Under the pieces are notes generated by a model. That model was given only the letters and a program-made list of their open reading frames with translations. It did not search any database and had not been told where the DNA came from. From the NCBI GenBank assembly GCA_963755755.1, contig CAVWLJ010000010.1:434001-498000 (forward strand): 64,000 bases of DNA. Reading direction: 5' to 3'. The DNA is from DATKNA01 sp963755755 (GTDB taxonomy: Bacteria; Actinomycetota; Actinomycetes; Actinomycetales; Kineosporiaceae). The stretch's first letter is position 1. Every line of letters starts with the position of its first letter. Made by a program: the position numbers and the translations under genes. Positions 56,083 through 64,000 of this stretch are shown here, in pieces.

Positions 56083-57120
56083 ATGCCCGCACCCGCAGAC
56101 CGCGAGAAGGCACTCGAGACGGCCCTCGCGCAGATCGACCGCCAGTTCGGCAAGGGGTCGGTGATGCGCCTCGGTGAGGACAGCCGGCCGCCCATCGAGG
56201 TGATCCCCACGGGATCGATCGCCCTGGACGTCGCGCTCGGCATCGGGGGCCTTCCCCGCGGGCGGGTCGTCGAGGTCTTCGGTCCGGAGTCCTCCGGCAA
56301 GACGACCGTCGCCCTGCACGCGGTGGCGAACGCCCAGCGGGCCGGCGGGATCGCGGGGTTCATCGACGCCGAGCACGCCCTCGACCCCGAGTACGCCAAG
56401 AAGCTCGGCGTCGACACCGACGCGCTGCTCGTCTCCCAGCCGGACACCGGTGAGCAGGCGCTGGAGATCGCCGACATGCTCATCCGGTCCGGCGCGCTCG
56501 ACGTCATCGTCATCGACTCCGTGGCAGCGCTCGTGCCCCGCGCCGAGATCGAGGGCGAGATGGGCGACAGCCACGTCGGCCTCCAGGCCCGCCTCATGTC
56601 GCAGGCACTGCGCAAGATCACCGGCGCGCTCAACAACACCGGAACGACCGCGATCTTCATCAACCAGCTGCGCGAGAAGATCGGCGTCATGTTCGGTTCA
56701 CCCGAGACGACCACGGGTGGCCGCGCGCTGAAGTTCTACGCGTCGGTGCGGCTCGACGTCCGGCGGATCGAGACCCTCAAGGACGGGTCCGAGCCGGTCG
56801 GTTCGCGGACCCGGGTCAAGGTCGTGAAGAACAAGGTCAGCCCGCCGTTCAAGCAGGCCGAGTTCGACATCCTCTACGGCATCGGCATCTCCCGTGAGGG
56901 CAGCCTCATCGACATGGGCGTCGAGCAGGGGATCGTCCGCAAGTCCGGCGCCTGGTACACGTACGAGGGCGATCAGCTCGGTCAGGGCAAGGAGAACGCG
57001 CGGTCGTTCCTGCGCGACAACCCGGACCTCGCGAACGAGGTCGAGAAGCGCATCAAGGAGAAGCTCGGTGTCGGGCCGCGTCTCGACGCGCCCCCGGCAG
57101 CCGTGGAGGTCGACTTCTGA
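56083..57120 (+). CDS. recA: Recombinase RecA
   Basis: Homologous recombination and SOS co-protease, 345 residues, the usual length without an intein. Walker A GPESSGKTT at residues 67-75; Walker B VIVIDSVAAL; loop L2 region FINQLREKIGVMFGSPETT interrupted here only by normal sequence. ATG 56083 follows AGAGGTG. The gene is directly controlled by the LexA box upstream and is followed two bases later by recX. Confidence 0.98.
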   Translation: MPAPADREKALETALAQIDRQFGKGSVMRLGEDSRPPIEVIPTGSIALDVALGIGGLPRGRVVEVFGPESSGKTTVALHAVANAQRAGGIAGFIDAEHALDPEYAKKLGVDTDALLVSQPDTGEQALEIADMLIRSGALDVIVIDSVAALVPRAEIEGEMGDSHVGLQARLMSQALRKITGALNNTGTTAIFINQLREKIGVMFGSPETTTGGRALKFYASVRLDVRRIETLKDGSEPVGSRTRVKVVKNKVSPPFKQAEFDILYGIGISREGSLIDMGVEQGIVRKSGAWYTYEGDQLGQGKENARSFLRDNPDLANEVEKRIKEKLGVGPRLDAPPAAVEVDF

Positions 57121-57122
57121 CG

Positions 57123-57752
57123 ATGTCCACGGCCCGCAGCGGCGGCGGCCCCATCGGTCGGGGTCGCCGCCGGTCCCGGGGTGAGGCGGGGCGGGGTGGT
57201 CCTGACGCACCGGTCCCGGGCTCGGCGGCGGACGACACCCCGGACGCCGATCCGGCGTCGGTCGCCCGCACCATCGCGCTCCGCAAGCTCACCGTGGCCC
57301 CCCGGACCCGCGCTCAGCTCGCCGACGCCCTCGCGCGCGGCGGCGTGCCCGAGGACGTCACCGAGGCCACGCTCGACCGGTTCGAGGAGCTGGGGCTCGT
57401 CGACGACGAGGAGTTCGCCCGTCAGTGGGCGCGCAGCCGGCAGGCCGGGCGGGGCCTCGCCCGGCGGGCCCTGGCCTACGAGCTGCGTTCGCGAGGCGTC
57501 GACCACGACGTGGTCACGGCGGCTCTCGAGGATCCCGACCTCGACGACGAGCTGGAGACGGCCCGCTCGCTCGTCCGTCGCCGGCTCACCGCCATGGGTC
57601 CCGACCCGGACCGTGAGCGTCAGATGCGGCGCCTTCTCGGGATGCTCGCGCGCAAGGGCTACGGGGCGGGCGTCGCTTCCCGGGCCGTGCGCGAGGCCAT
57701 GGCGGAGCTGTCCGTCGACCCCGGCGACATCCCGGCCGGACTCGACGACTGA
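57123..57752 (+). CDS. recX: Regulatory protein RecX
   Basis: Modulates RecA filament activity; 209 residues. Three tandem helical repeats are seen: ALRKLTVAPRTRAQLADAL, LGLVDDEEFARQWARSR, and the later LARKGYGAGVASRAVREAM. The first 45 residues are basic/proline-rich and disordered, common in actinobacteria. ATG two bases after the recA stop, so co-transcribed and SOS-inducible. Confidence 0.93.
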   Translation: MSTARSGGGPIGRGRRRSRGEAGRGGPDAPVPGSAADDTPDADPASVARTIALRKLTVAPRTRAQLADALARGGVPEDVTEATLDRFEELGLVDDEEFARQWARSRQAGRGLARRALAYELRSRGVDHDVVTAALEDPDLDDELETARSLVRRRLTAMGPDPDRERQMRRLLGMLARKGYGAGVASRAVREAMAELSVDPGDIPAGLDD

Positions 57753-57780
57753 GCTCGGATCGTCCGACTCGCGCATCTGC

Positions 57781-57831
57781 TTGACAAGCAGGTGCATCGC
57801 CGCAAAGGTCGGAATCCTGTGAGCGCTCCCA
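57781..57831 (+). promoter_or_regulatory. Promoter and CebR/CelR-type operator of the GH6 cellulase
   Basis: TTGACA at 57781-57786 is a consensus -35; AAAGGT 17 bp later is a weak -10. TGTGAGCGCTCCCA at 57818-57831 differs at one base from TGGGAGCGCTCCCA, the known operator of CebR (Streptomyces) and CelR (Thermobifida), cellobiose-responsive LacI-family repressors. It sits at about +1, ideal for repression. It overlaps GCTCCCAC/GTGGGAGC, a second 8-bp inverted repeat around ACAC. Confidence 0.8.
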
Positions 57832-57882
57832 CACACGTGGGAGCACGTCCGTCCCGGACCACCGACCCCTCCGGAGCCGCTG

Positions 57883-59190
57883 ATGTCTCTGCGTCGGTCA
57901 TGCCCGCCCCTCCTCTCCCGCCGACACCGATCCCTCGGACTCGCGGCGACGGCCGCGGCCGCGGTCGCTCTCGGCGCCGCCGTGGTCACGGCCCCCGCCG
58001 CGACCGCTTCGACGGCCACGAGCGCCAAGACCTCGACCACCCACCGCGACGTCCGCTTCTACGTCCCGCCGCCCGACCCCGGCGCCGTCACGCAGATCAA
58101 GGACCTGGTCCGGACCGGCGACGTCAAGGACGCCGTCGGGATCGCCCGCATGGTCACCACTCCGCAGGCCGTCTGGTTCAACGGCGGCACGCCGGCGCAG
58201 GTCCGCAAGGACGTCCACCGCACCGTGGAGTCGGCCGCCCGCCGGCACGCCGTCCCGGTCCTCGTGGCGTACAACCTGCCCTTCCGCGACTGCGCGCAGT
58301 ACTCGGCCGGGGGCGCCACCGACACCGACGCCTACCTGCAGTGGATCCGTGCCTTCGCCGCCGGCATCGGCAAGCGGCCCGCCGTGGTCATCCTCGAGCC
58401 CGACGGCCTGGGGATCATTCCCAACAACACCGACCTCAACGGCAACAAGGAGTGGTGCCAGCCCACCGCCCCCGGGGCGACCCCCCAGGAGCGCTACCGG
58501 GCTCTGAACGGGGCGGTCGACCGCCTCACCGCGCATCGCGCCACCAAGGTGTACCTGGACGGCACCCACAGCGCCTGGCTCGGCGTCGGTGACATCTCGC
58601 AGCGACTGGTCAAGGCGGGGGTGCAGCGCGCCACCGGCTTCTTCCTCAACGTCTCCAACTTCCAGACCACCTCGCGCCAGCTGCGGTTCGGCACCTGGAT
58701 CTCCGAGTGCATCGCCTACGCCACCGTGGCGGCCGACGAGGCGGGCCGCACCGCCCGCTTCCAGGCGTGCGCCAGCCAGTACTACCCGGCGGACCCGAAC
58801 GACGAGTCCACCTGGTACAAGACCGACGAGTGGTACGCCGCGAACCTCGGCGGCGCGGTCCCGAAGGCGCACTTCGTCATCGACACGAGCCGGAACGGGC
58901 AGGGCCCGTGGACGGCGCCCGCGGACTACCCGGCGGGCCTCGACCCCGAGGTCTGGTGCAACCCACCCGGCCGCGGACTCGGTCTGCGACCCACCACGCA
59001 CACCGGTAACCCCCTCGCCGACGCCTTCCTCTGGATCAAGACGCCCGGCCAGTCGGACGGCCAGTGCGTGCGCGGGACCGCCGGTCCCACCGATCCGATT
59101 CGAGGCATCGTCGATCCGCCGGCCGGGGCGTGGTTCCCGCAGATGGCGATCGAGCTGGTCCGGAACGCGGTGCCGCCCATCGTCCGCTGA
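57883..59190 (+). CDS. Secreted glycoside hydrolase family 6 (endoglucanase/cellobiohydrolase)
   Basis: Extracellular beta-1,4-glucanase of 435 residues. A long signal peptide with an arginine cluster and hydrophobic core precedes an Ala/Thr-rich stretch ending near residue 50. GH6 catalytic landmarks: YNLPFRDCAQYSAGGA with Asp136, VVILEPDGLG with Asp174, and DTSRNGQGPW with Asp334 followed by WCNPPGRGLG. No carbohydrate-binding module is visible. The upstream cellobiose-type operator supports induction by cellulose breakdown products. It is isolated from other cellulase genes in this window, between recX and miaB. Confidence 0.93.
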   Translation: MSLRRSCPPLLSRRHRSLGLAATAAAAVALGAAVVTAPAATASTATSAKTSTTHRDVRFYVPPPDPGAVTQIKDLVRTGDVKDAVGIARMVTTPQAVWFNGGTPAQVRKDVHRTVESAARRHAVPVLVAYNLPFRDCAQYSAGGATDTDAYLQWIRAFAAGIGKRPAVVILEPDGLGIIPNNTDLNGNKEWCQPTAPGATPQERYRALNGAVDRLTAHRATKVYLDGTHSAWLGVGDISQRLVKAGVQRATGFFLNVSNFQTTSRQLRFGTWISECIAYATVAADEAGRTARFQACASQYYPADPNDESTWYKTDEWYAANLGGAVPKAHFVIDTSRNGQGPWTAPADYPAGLDPEVWCNPPGRGLGLRPTTHTGNPLADAFLWIKTPGQSDGQCVRGTAGPTDPIRGIVDPPAGAWFPQMAIELVRNAVPPIVR

Positions 59191-59198
59191 CGCGCAGG

Positions 59199-59234
59199 GG
59201 CGGTGCCCGGGCCGGGAGCGGTCCGGGCACCGCC
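59199..59234 (+). terminator. Hairpin terminator after the GH6 gene
   Basis: GGCGGTGCCCGG (59199-59210) pairs with 59223-59234; the stem can extend inward by three pairs. It begins eight bases after the stop and is followed by TCT. Confidence 0.75.
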
Positions 59235-59253
59235 TCTACCGCGGCGGGCCACG

Positions 59254-59259
59254 TACGCT
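59254..59259 (+). promoter_or_regulatory. -10 box upstream of miaB
   Basis: TACGCT lies nine bases before the miaB ATG. A transcript would have at most a few untranslated bases, similar to rimO and dapA. Confidence 0.45.
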
Positions 59260-59268
59260 GGTGGCGCC

Positions 59269-60774
59269 ATGACGACGACGACCGCGACAGCCGCCCGCAC
59301 CTACGAGGTCCGCACGTTCGGCTGCCAGATGAACGTGCACGACTCCGAGCGGCTCGCCGGCCTGCTCGAAGCCGCCGGGTACGTCCGCGCCGACGACGGG
59401 GAGGCGGCGGACGTCGTCGTCTTCAACACCTGCGCGGTCCGAGAGAACGCGGACAACAAGCTGTATGGCAACCTCGGCCACCTCGCGCCGGTCAAGGCAC
59501 GCACGCCGGGCATGCAGATCGCGGTCGGCGGCTGCCTGGCGCAGAAGGACCGGGACGTCATCGTCCGCAAGGCGCCCTGGGTCGACGTGGTCTTCGGCAC
59601 GCACAACATCGGCTCGTTGCCGGCGCTGCTCGAGCGCGCGCGGCACAACGAGGAGGCGCAGGTCGAGATCCTCGAGTCGCTCGAGGTCTTCCCGTCGACG
59701 CTGCCGACCCGGCGCGAGTCCGCCTACGCCGCCTGGGTCTCCGTCAGCGTCGGCTGCAACAACACCTGCACCTTCTGCATCGTCCCCAGCCTGCGCGGCA
59801 AGGAGAAGGACCGCCGGCCGGGCGAGATCCTCGCCGAGGTCGAGGCGCTCGTGGCCCAGGGCACGATCGAGGTCACCCTGCTCGGCCAGAACGTCAACAC
59901 TTACGGCGTCGAGTTCGGCGACCGCGGGGCGTTCGCGAAGCTGCTGCGAGCCTGCGGCGGCGTCGAAGGGCTCGAGCGCGTCCGCTTCACCAGCCCGCAC
60001 CCCGCGGCCTTCACGGACGACGTGATCGCGGCGATGGCGCAGACGCCCAACGTCATGCCGCAGCTGCACATGCCGCTGCAGTCCGGCTCCGACCGGATCC
60101 TCAAGGCGATGCGCCGTTCCTACCGAGCCGAACGCTTCCTCGGCATCGTCGAGCGGGTGCGCGCCGAGATCCCCGACGCGGCCCTCTCCACCGACGTCAT
60201 CGTCGGGTTCCCCGGCGAGACCGAGGAGGACTTCCAGGCCACCCTGGACGTCGTCGCGGCGGCCCGCTTCGCCCAGGCCTTCACGTTCCAGTACTCGCCG
60301 CGCCCCGGGACGCCGGCGGCCTCCCTCGACGGTCAGGTGCCGAAGGCGGTCGTGCAGGAACGGTACGAGCGGCTCCTCGCCCTGCAGGAGGAGATCTCCT
60401 GGCAGGAGAACCGCCGCCAGGAGGGCCGGGTGCTCGAGGTCCTCGTCGCCGAGGGCGAGGGCCGCAAGGACGGTGCGACAGCGCGCCTCTCCGGTCGTGC
60501 CCGGGACAACCGGCTCGTCCACGTCGCCCTGCCGCCCGGCCTCCCGGACGCCGACGTGCCCCGGCCGGGCGACGTCGTCACCGCTGAGGTCACCTACGGC
60601 GCCCCGCACCACCTGGTCGCGGACGCCGCGCTCACCGGCGGTCCGTTCGCCGTCCGCCGCACCCGCGCCGGGGACGCGTGGGAGCGCCGTCGGGCCGCCG
60701 CGCAGGAGTCGGCGGTGGACGCCGAAGCCCGCGGGGGAGTGCTGCTCGGGATGCCCGCGCTCCGCCGGGCGTGA
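59269..60774 (+). CDS. miaB: tRNA-2-methylthio-N6-isopentenyladenosine37 synthase MiaB
   Basis: Radical-SAM methylthiotransferase acting on A37 of tRNAs after MiaA; 501 residues. Cluster cysteines: TFGCQMNVHDSE, VFNTCAVRENADNK, VGGCLAQKD. The radical-SAM motif is CNNTCTFCIVP with SLRGKEKDRRPGE. A TRAM domain is near residues 385-450, then a tail of about 40 residues. The ATG at 59269 gives the usual N-terminus. Its stop overlaps the miaA GTG. Confidence 0.96.
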   Translation: MTTTTATAARTYEVRTFGCQMNVHDSERLAGLLEAAGYVRADDGEAADVVVFNTCAVRENADNKLYGNLGHLAPVKARTPGMQIAVGGCLAQKDRDVIVRKAPWVDVVFGTHNIGSLPALLERARHNEEAQVEILESLEVFPSTLPTRRESAYAAWVSVSVGCNNTCTFCIVPSLRGKEKDRRPGEILAEVEALVAQGTIEVTLLGQNVNTYGVEFGDRGAFAKLLRACGGVEGLERVRFTSPHPAAFTDDVIAAMAQTPNVMPQLHMPLQSGSDRILKAMRRSYRAERFLGIVERVRAEIPDAALSTDVIVGFPGETEEDFQATLDVVAAARFAQAFTFQYSPRPGTPAASLDGQVPKAVVQERYERLLALQEEISWQENRRQEGRVLEVLVAEGEGRKDGATARLSGRARDNRLVHVALPPGLPDADVPRPGDVVTAEVTYGAPHHLVADAALTGGPFAVRRTRAGDAWERRRAAAQESAVDAEARGGVLLGMPALRRA

Positions 60775-61721
60775 CGCCTCACCGGGGAACGCCCTCGGGG
60801 CAGACGTCTCCCCAGGCGGAGACGCCGCTCGTGGCCGTCGTCGGCCCGACCGCCAGCGGCAAGAGCGCGCTCGCCGTCGAGGTCGCGCTCCGGCTCCGCG
60901 GCGAGATCGTCAACGCCGACGCCTTCCAGCTGTACCGCGGCATGGACGTCGGCACCTCGACGCCGACCGCCGCCGAACGTCGCGGCGTCCCGCACCACCT
61001 CCTCGACGTCCTCGACATCGACCAGGAGGCGACGGTCGCCGTGTACCAGCGCCTCGCCGGCGCCGCCCTCGACGACGTCGCCCGCCGGGGAGCGCCCGCC
61101 GTGCTCGTCGGCGGCTCCGGCCTCTACGTCCGCGCGGTTCTCGACGGGCTCGAGATCCCGCCGACGGACCCCGGCGTCCGGGGCCGGCTCGAGGCCGAAC
61201 TCGCCGTCATCGGCGCGCCCGCCCTGCACGCCCTGCTCGCCGAGCGTGACCCCGGCGCGGCGGCGGCGATCCTCCCGACGAACGGCCGGCGCGTGGTCCG
61301 GGCGCTGGAGGTCAACGAGATCACCGGGCGTCCCTTCCGCGCCACCCTCCCCGACGGCGGCTACGCCCGGCCCGCGGTTCAGGTCGGGCTCGACGTGCCT
61401 CGGGACGTCCTCGACGTCCGGATCGCCGGCCGCGTGCACCGGATGTGGCGCGAGGGGTTCGTCGACGAGGTCCGCGCGCTCGAGGCCCGCGGCCTGCGGA
61501 CGACACGGACGGCGTCCCGGGCGCTCGGCTACGCGCAGGTGCTGCGGATGCTCGCGGGCGAGCTGACCGAGCAGGACGCGGTCGAGGAGACCATCGCGGC
61601 CACCCGGCGGTTCGCCCGCCGCCAGGAGTCCTGGTTCCGGCGCGACCGGCGCGTGATCTGGGTGCCGCACGACGCCCCCGACCTCCCCGACCGCGTCGTC
61701 GGCCTAGTCTCGTCGCCGTGA
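60771..61721 (+). CDS. miaA: tRNA dimethylallyltransferase
   Basis: Adds the isopentenyl group to A37 of tRNA; 316 residues. P-loop VVGPTASGKSALA, NADAFQLYRGMDVGT, the VGGSGLYVRAV motif and the TNGRRVVRALEV segment are all present. The GTG at 60771 overlaps the miaB stop. Product is the substrate of MiaB, so the pair works in one modification pathway. Stop overlaps dapF. Confidence 0.96.
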   Translation: MTPHRGTPSGQTSPQAETPLVAVVGPTASGKSALAVEVALRLRGEIVNADAFQLYRGMDVGTSTPTAAERRGVPHHLLDVLDIDQEATVAVYQRLAGAALDDVARRGAPAVLVGGSGLYVRAVLDGLEIPPTDPGVRGRLEAELAVIGAPALHALLAERDPGAAAAILPTNGRRVVRALEVNEITGRPFRATLPDGGYARPAVQVGLDVPRDVLDVRIAGRVHRMWREGFVDEVRALEARGLRTTRTASRALGYAQVLRMLAGELTEQDAVEETIAATRRFARRQESWFRRDRRVIWVPHDAPDLPDRVVGLVSSP

Positions 61722-62635
61722 CGCGCGAGATCCCCTTCACCAAGGGCCACGGGACGCAGAACGACTTCGTGCTGCTCCTCGACCCCGACGGCGAGCTCGA
61801 GCTCACCGCGGCGACCGTCGCGGCGCTGTGCGACCCGTACTCCGGTTTCGCCACCGATGGGCTCATTCGCGTGGTCCGCAGCGCCGCCCTCACCGACGGT
61901 TCGTCCCTCGCCGACGCCGCCGAGTGGTTCATGGACTACCGCAACGCCGACGGCTCGACGGCGCAGATGTGCGGTAACGGCACCCGGGTGTTCGCGGCCT
62001 ACCTCGAACGCGCCGGTCTCGTGCGCTTCGCCGGCGGCGCTCCGGTGCCCATCGGCACCCGGGCCGGCGTCAAGCACGTCCGCCGGGACGGCGACGTCTT
62101 CGTCACCGATCTCGGCCCGTGGGTCGTGGTGGGCGGCGCGGAGGCGGCCCTCGCCGGGAGCGACGCCACCGTCGAGATCGCCGCGGTGCCGCGCGACGCG
62201 CCCGGGACGCCGCTGCCCGGGCTGTCGGTCGATCTCGGAAACCCGCACACCGTGGTCGCGCTGCCGGACGCCGACCAGCTCGCCGCCGCCGACCTCCGGG
62301 CGGCACCGGCCGTGACGCCGGTGCCCGTGCAGGGGACGAACGTCGAGCTCGTCGTGCCGCTGCACGACGCCACCGCCCGGGTCGGGCACCTCGCGATGCG
62401 CGTCCACGAGCGGGGCGTCGGCGAGACCCGCTCCTGCGGGACCGGTGTGGTGGCGGCGGCGATCGCGGCCCGGGTGTGGGGCGGCGACTCCGCGCCGGAG
62501 GTCTGGACGGTCGACGTTCCCGGCGGCCGGCTGCAGGTCACGCTGCCCGAGGGCGAACGAGTCCGCGGCGGGACCGCCGACCTCGCCGGGCCCGCCGTCC
62601 TCGGCCTCGAGGGGACCCTCACCGCGCTGCCGTGA
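61718..62635 (+). CDS. dapF: Diaminopimelate epimerase
   Basis: Interconverts LL- and meso-diaminopimelate for peptidoglycan and lysine; 305 residues. Two-base catalysis uses Cys85 in QMCGNGTRVF and Cys240 in RSCGTGVVAAA. The N-terminal motif is GHGTQNDF, the actinobacterial form. GTG start overlaps the miaA stop; miaB-miaA-dapF is a conserved actinobacterial order, with hflX next after a small insertion here. Confidence 0.96.
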   Translation: MTREIPFTKGHGTQNDFVLLLDPDGELELTAATVAALCDPYSGFATDGLIRVVRSAALTDGSSLADAAEWFMDYRNADGSTAQMCGNGTRVFAAYLERAGLVRFAGGAPVPIGTRAGVKHVRRDGDVFVTDLGPWVVVGGAEAALAGSDATVEIAAVPRDAPGTPLPGLSVDLGNPHTVVALPDADQLAAADLRAAPAVTPVPVQGTNVELVVPLHDATARVGHLAMRVHERGVGETRSCGTGVVAAAIAARVWGGDSAPEVWTVDVPGGRLQVTLPEGERVRGGTADLAGPAVLGLEGTLTALP

Positions 62636-62722
62636 CCCTGCTGCCCTCAAGCACGCCCCCTGACGCACCGATGTCTCGTCGTGATCGACGCCGTCCGTCG
62701 ATCCCGACGAGAGGAACGGCAG

Positions 62723-62917
62723 ATGGCCCAGCGCAGCGGCGAGCAGCCCGGCACGCCCCCGCAGCCCTCGGGTCAGGCCGCGCTCGACCGGCTGGTGCGC
62801 CGCGACCTCCTGCTCCTGCGTCTCGAGGCCGCCCGCGGCCGTCGCGTCGCCCGGGTGGCCGGTGTGGTCGGGAGCCGCCGCCGGGCCCGTATCGTCAGGC
62901 CTCCGGTCGGGCGGTGA
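62723..62917 (+). CDS. Small hypothetical protein
   Basis: 64 residues starting at an ATG with GAGAGG eight bases upstream. The N-terminal half is polar (QRSGEQPGTPPQPSG), the second half basic and helical (LVRRDLLLLRLEAARGRRVAR). The 3' end overlaps the convergent methyltransferase by 23 bases. No recognised family; it may be a nucleic-acid-binding or membrane-surface peptide, or not a gene. Confidence 0.4.
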   Translation: MAQRSGEQPGTPPQPSGQAALDRLVRRDLLLLRLEAARGRRVARVAGVVGSRRRARIVRPPVGR

Positions 62918-63549
62918 CCCGGAGCACCCGGTAGCCCTTCGCGCTCCCGGCGCGCACCACGTCCGCGCGCCCGTCGAGCGCTTCCGTCAGCCAGGCGTGC
63001 ATGGAGTCGGCCCCCAGGTTGCGTTGCACCACCAGGTGCGCCTGGGCCCCGGGCCGCAGCCGTGGCAGCCAGGCCAGGAGCAGCGCGTGCAGGGCCTCCT
63101 TGCCGATCCGGATCGGCGGGTTCGACCAGATGGCGTCGAACCGCACCTCGCCCGGGACGTCCTCGGGCCGGGCGGTTCGTACCCGGCGAACTCCGAGCCG
63201 CCGGGCGTTCTCGGCCGTCAGCTCGAGCGCGCGCTCGTTGACGTCGACGGCCCACACGGTCGCCTCCGGGCGAGAGCAGGCCCAGTGCGAGGGCGATCGG
63301 CCCCCAGCCGCATCCCAGGTCGAGCAGGTCGCCGGACGCGGGCGGCTGCGGAACCTCCCGGAGGAGCACGCGGGTGCCGAGGTCCACCCGGTCGCCGCTG
63401 AACACGCCGGACGCCGTGACCACCTCGACGTCGCGCCCCGCCAGCCGTACCTCGATCGGGACGCGCTCCGCACGGGTCACAGGCCGGGCGGTGAAGTAGT
63501 GGGCACCGGCACCGGTGGCCGCGCCGGGGGCGTCGGTCTCGTCCGGCAT
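62895..63549 (-). CDS. RsmC-like class I SAM-dependent methyltransferase (frame break near 63270)
   Basis: About 218 residues. Motif I is LLDLGCGWGPIALALG; after one extra C near 63270 the next strand reads VWAVDVNERALELTAENA. The substrate motif SNPPIRIGKEALHALL is the NPP(F/Y/I) type of rRNA guanine N2 methyltransferases such as RsmC. The C-terminus is VVQRNLGADSMHAWL. The true RNA target is unproven. Divergent from hflX. Confidence 0.83.
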
Positions 63550-63634
63550 CCGGCCAGCGTAGTGGCAGCGTTTGCCCGGCCCGGTGGGGAATCTCGATCG
63601 ACCCATCGGGGTTCCTCTGGAAGTCTGGAGGCTG

Positions 63635-64000
63635 ATGAACGCGACACCTTTCCGCTCCCCGCGCGACGACGCGCGACGAGCACACTGCCGGGCCCAGGAC
63701 GGTCCGGCCCACCGACGGCCGTGAGGACGCCCTCGCCGCCGTCGCTCCCACCGATCACTTCGACCCCCGCGATGCCGACACCGACGGCTCGGCCACGAGC
63801 CATCCCGCGGTGCGGCGCATCCTCGCCCGGCACGCGGGCCGCTCGCCGGAGCCGATCCCGGCATCGGAGATGCCCTCCTCGTCGGACGGCGACCAGCTCG
63901 ACCTCGCCGACCGGCAGGCGTTGCGCCGGGTCACGGGGCTCTCCACCGAACTCGAGGACGTCACCGAGGTCGAGTACCGGCAGCTGCGCCTGGAGCGCGT
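63635..64000 (+). CDS. hflX: GTPase HflX, N-terminal part (start uncertain)
   Basis: The last visible codons read LADRQALRRVTGLSTELEDV and TEVEYRQLRLERV, the highly conserved entrance to actinobacterial HflX, a ribosome-splitting GTPase. The G domain lies beyond the window. ATG 63635 with GGAGG three bases upstream opens a frame that must shift near 63680 to join the HflX frame, so either a one-base error is present or a later in-frame start is used. The first 75 codons are low-complexity and poorly conserved in this family. Position after miaA-dapF is standard. Confidence 0.75.

Overview
The window is about 64 kb of very GC-rich DNA with actinobacterial traits: frequent GTG starts, TAnnnT-type -10 boxes, an actinobacterial LexA box, ClgR, DUF3046, DUF4439, ThyX, RNase J, Lhr with a Nei2-like glycosylase, and FtsK. 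Gene order (ispG-GNAT; proS ... rimP-nusA-ylxR-infB-ylxP-rbfA-truB; ribF-rpsO-pnp-M16 peptidase-dapB; thyX-dapA-rnj; ftsK; rimO-pgsA-cinA-clgR; recA-recX-miaB-miaA-dapF; hflX) follows the chromosomal backbone known from Mycobacterium and its relatives. I infer a chromosome segment of a Pseudonocardiales-like actinobacterium (family level is inference). I saw no rRNA, tRNA, CRISPR array or transposase.

Layout. 1-2.8 kb: end of ispG, an acetyltransferase, then a decayed mosaic with an AbiEi/DUF559-type remnant bounded by a 19-bp direct repeat. 2.8-8 kb: proS, a HAD hydrolase, a TSUP permease, a degenerate GGDEF protein and a DUF4439 lipoprotein. 8-15 kb: the translation/transcription block rimP to truB. 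14.9-16.5 kb: a membrane glycosyltransferase. 16.6-26.1 kb: an accessory carbohydrate locus with two Gfo/Idh/MocA dehydrogenases, two TIM-barrel isomerases, a LacI regulator and a complete ABC importer. A strong promoter in it is surrounded by three palindromes. 26.1-32.9 kb: ribF (preceded by in-frame tandem repeats), rpsO, pnp, an M16 peptidase, dapB and a membrane protein. 32.9-34.5 kb: AzlCD amino-acid exporter genes and an acetyltransferase on the minus strand. 34.6-40.3 kb: thyX, a candidate structured RNA, dapA, rnj and a pseudouridine-salvage pair. 40.3-46.9 kb: ftsK, a NYN-domain protein, rimO, pgsA, cinA, clgR. 47-54.6 kb (minus strand): a VOC protein, an AraC regulator, an acyl-ACP desaturase, nei and lhr. 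54.7-64 kb: DUF3046, MarR and zinc-ribbon genes, recA-recX under a LexA box, a secreted GH6 cellulase with a CebR/CelR-type operator, miaB-miaA-dapF, an RsmC-like methyltransferase and the start of hflX.

Many genes, most densely between about 28.3 and 40 kb, carry single-base frame breaks. Restoring the frame gives full conserved proteins, including normally essential ones, so I treat most as sequencing or assembly errors. Such genes are given as one CDS spanning all frames. The single most promising observations are the carbohydrate locus with its operator cluster, the in-frame start-codon repeat before ribF, and the structured RNA candidate with a CRP-type site between thyX and dapA.
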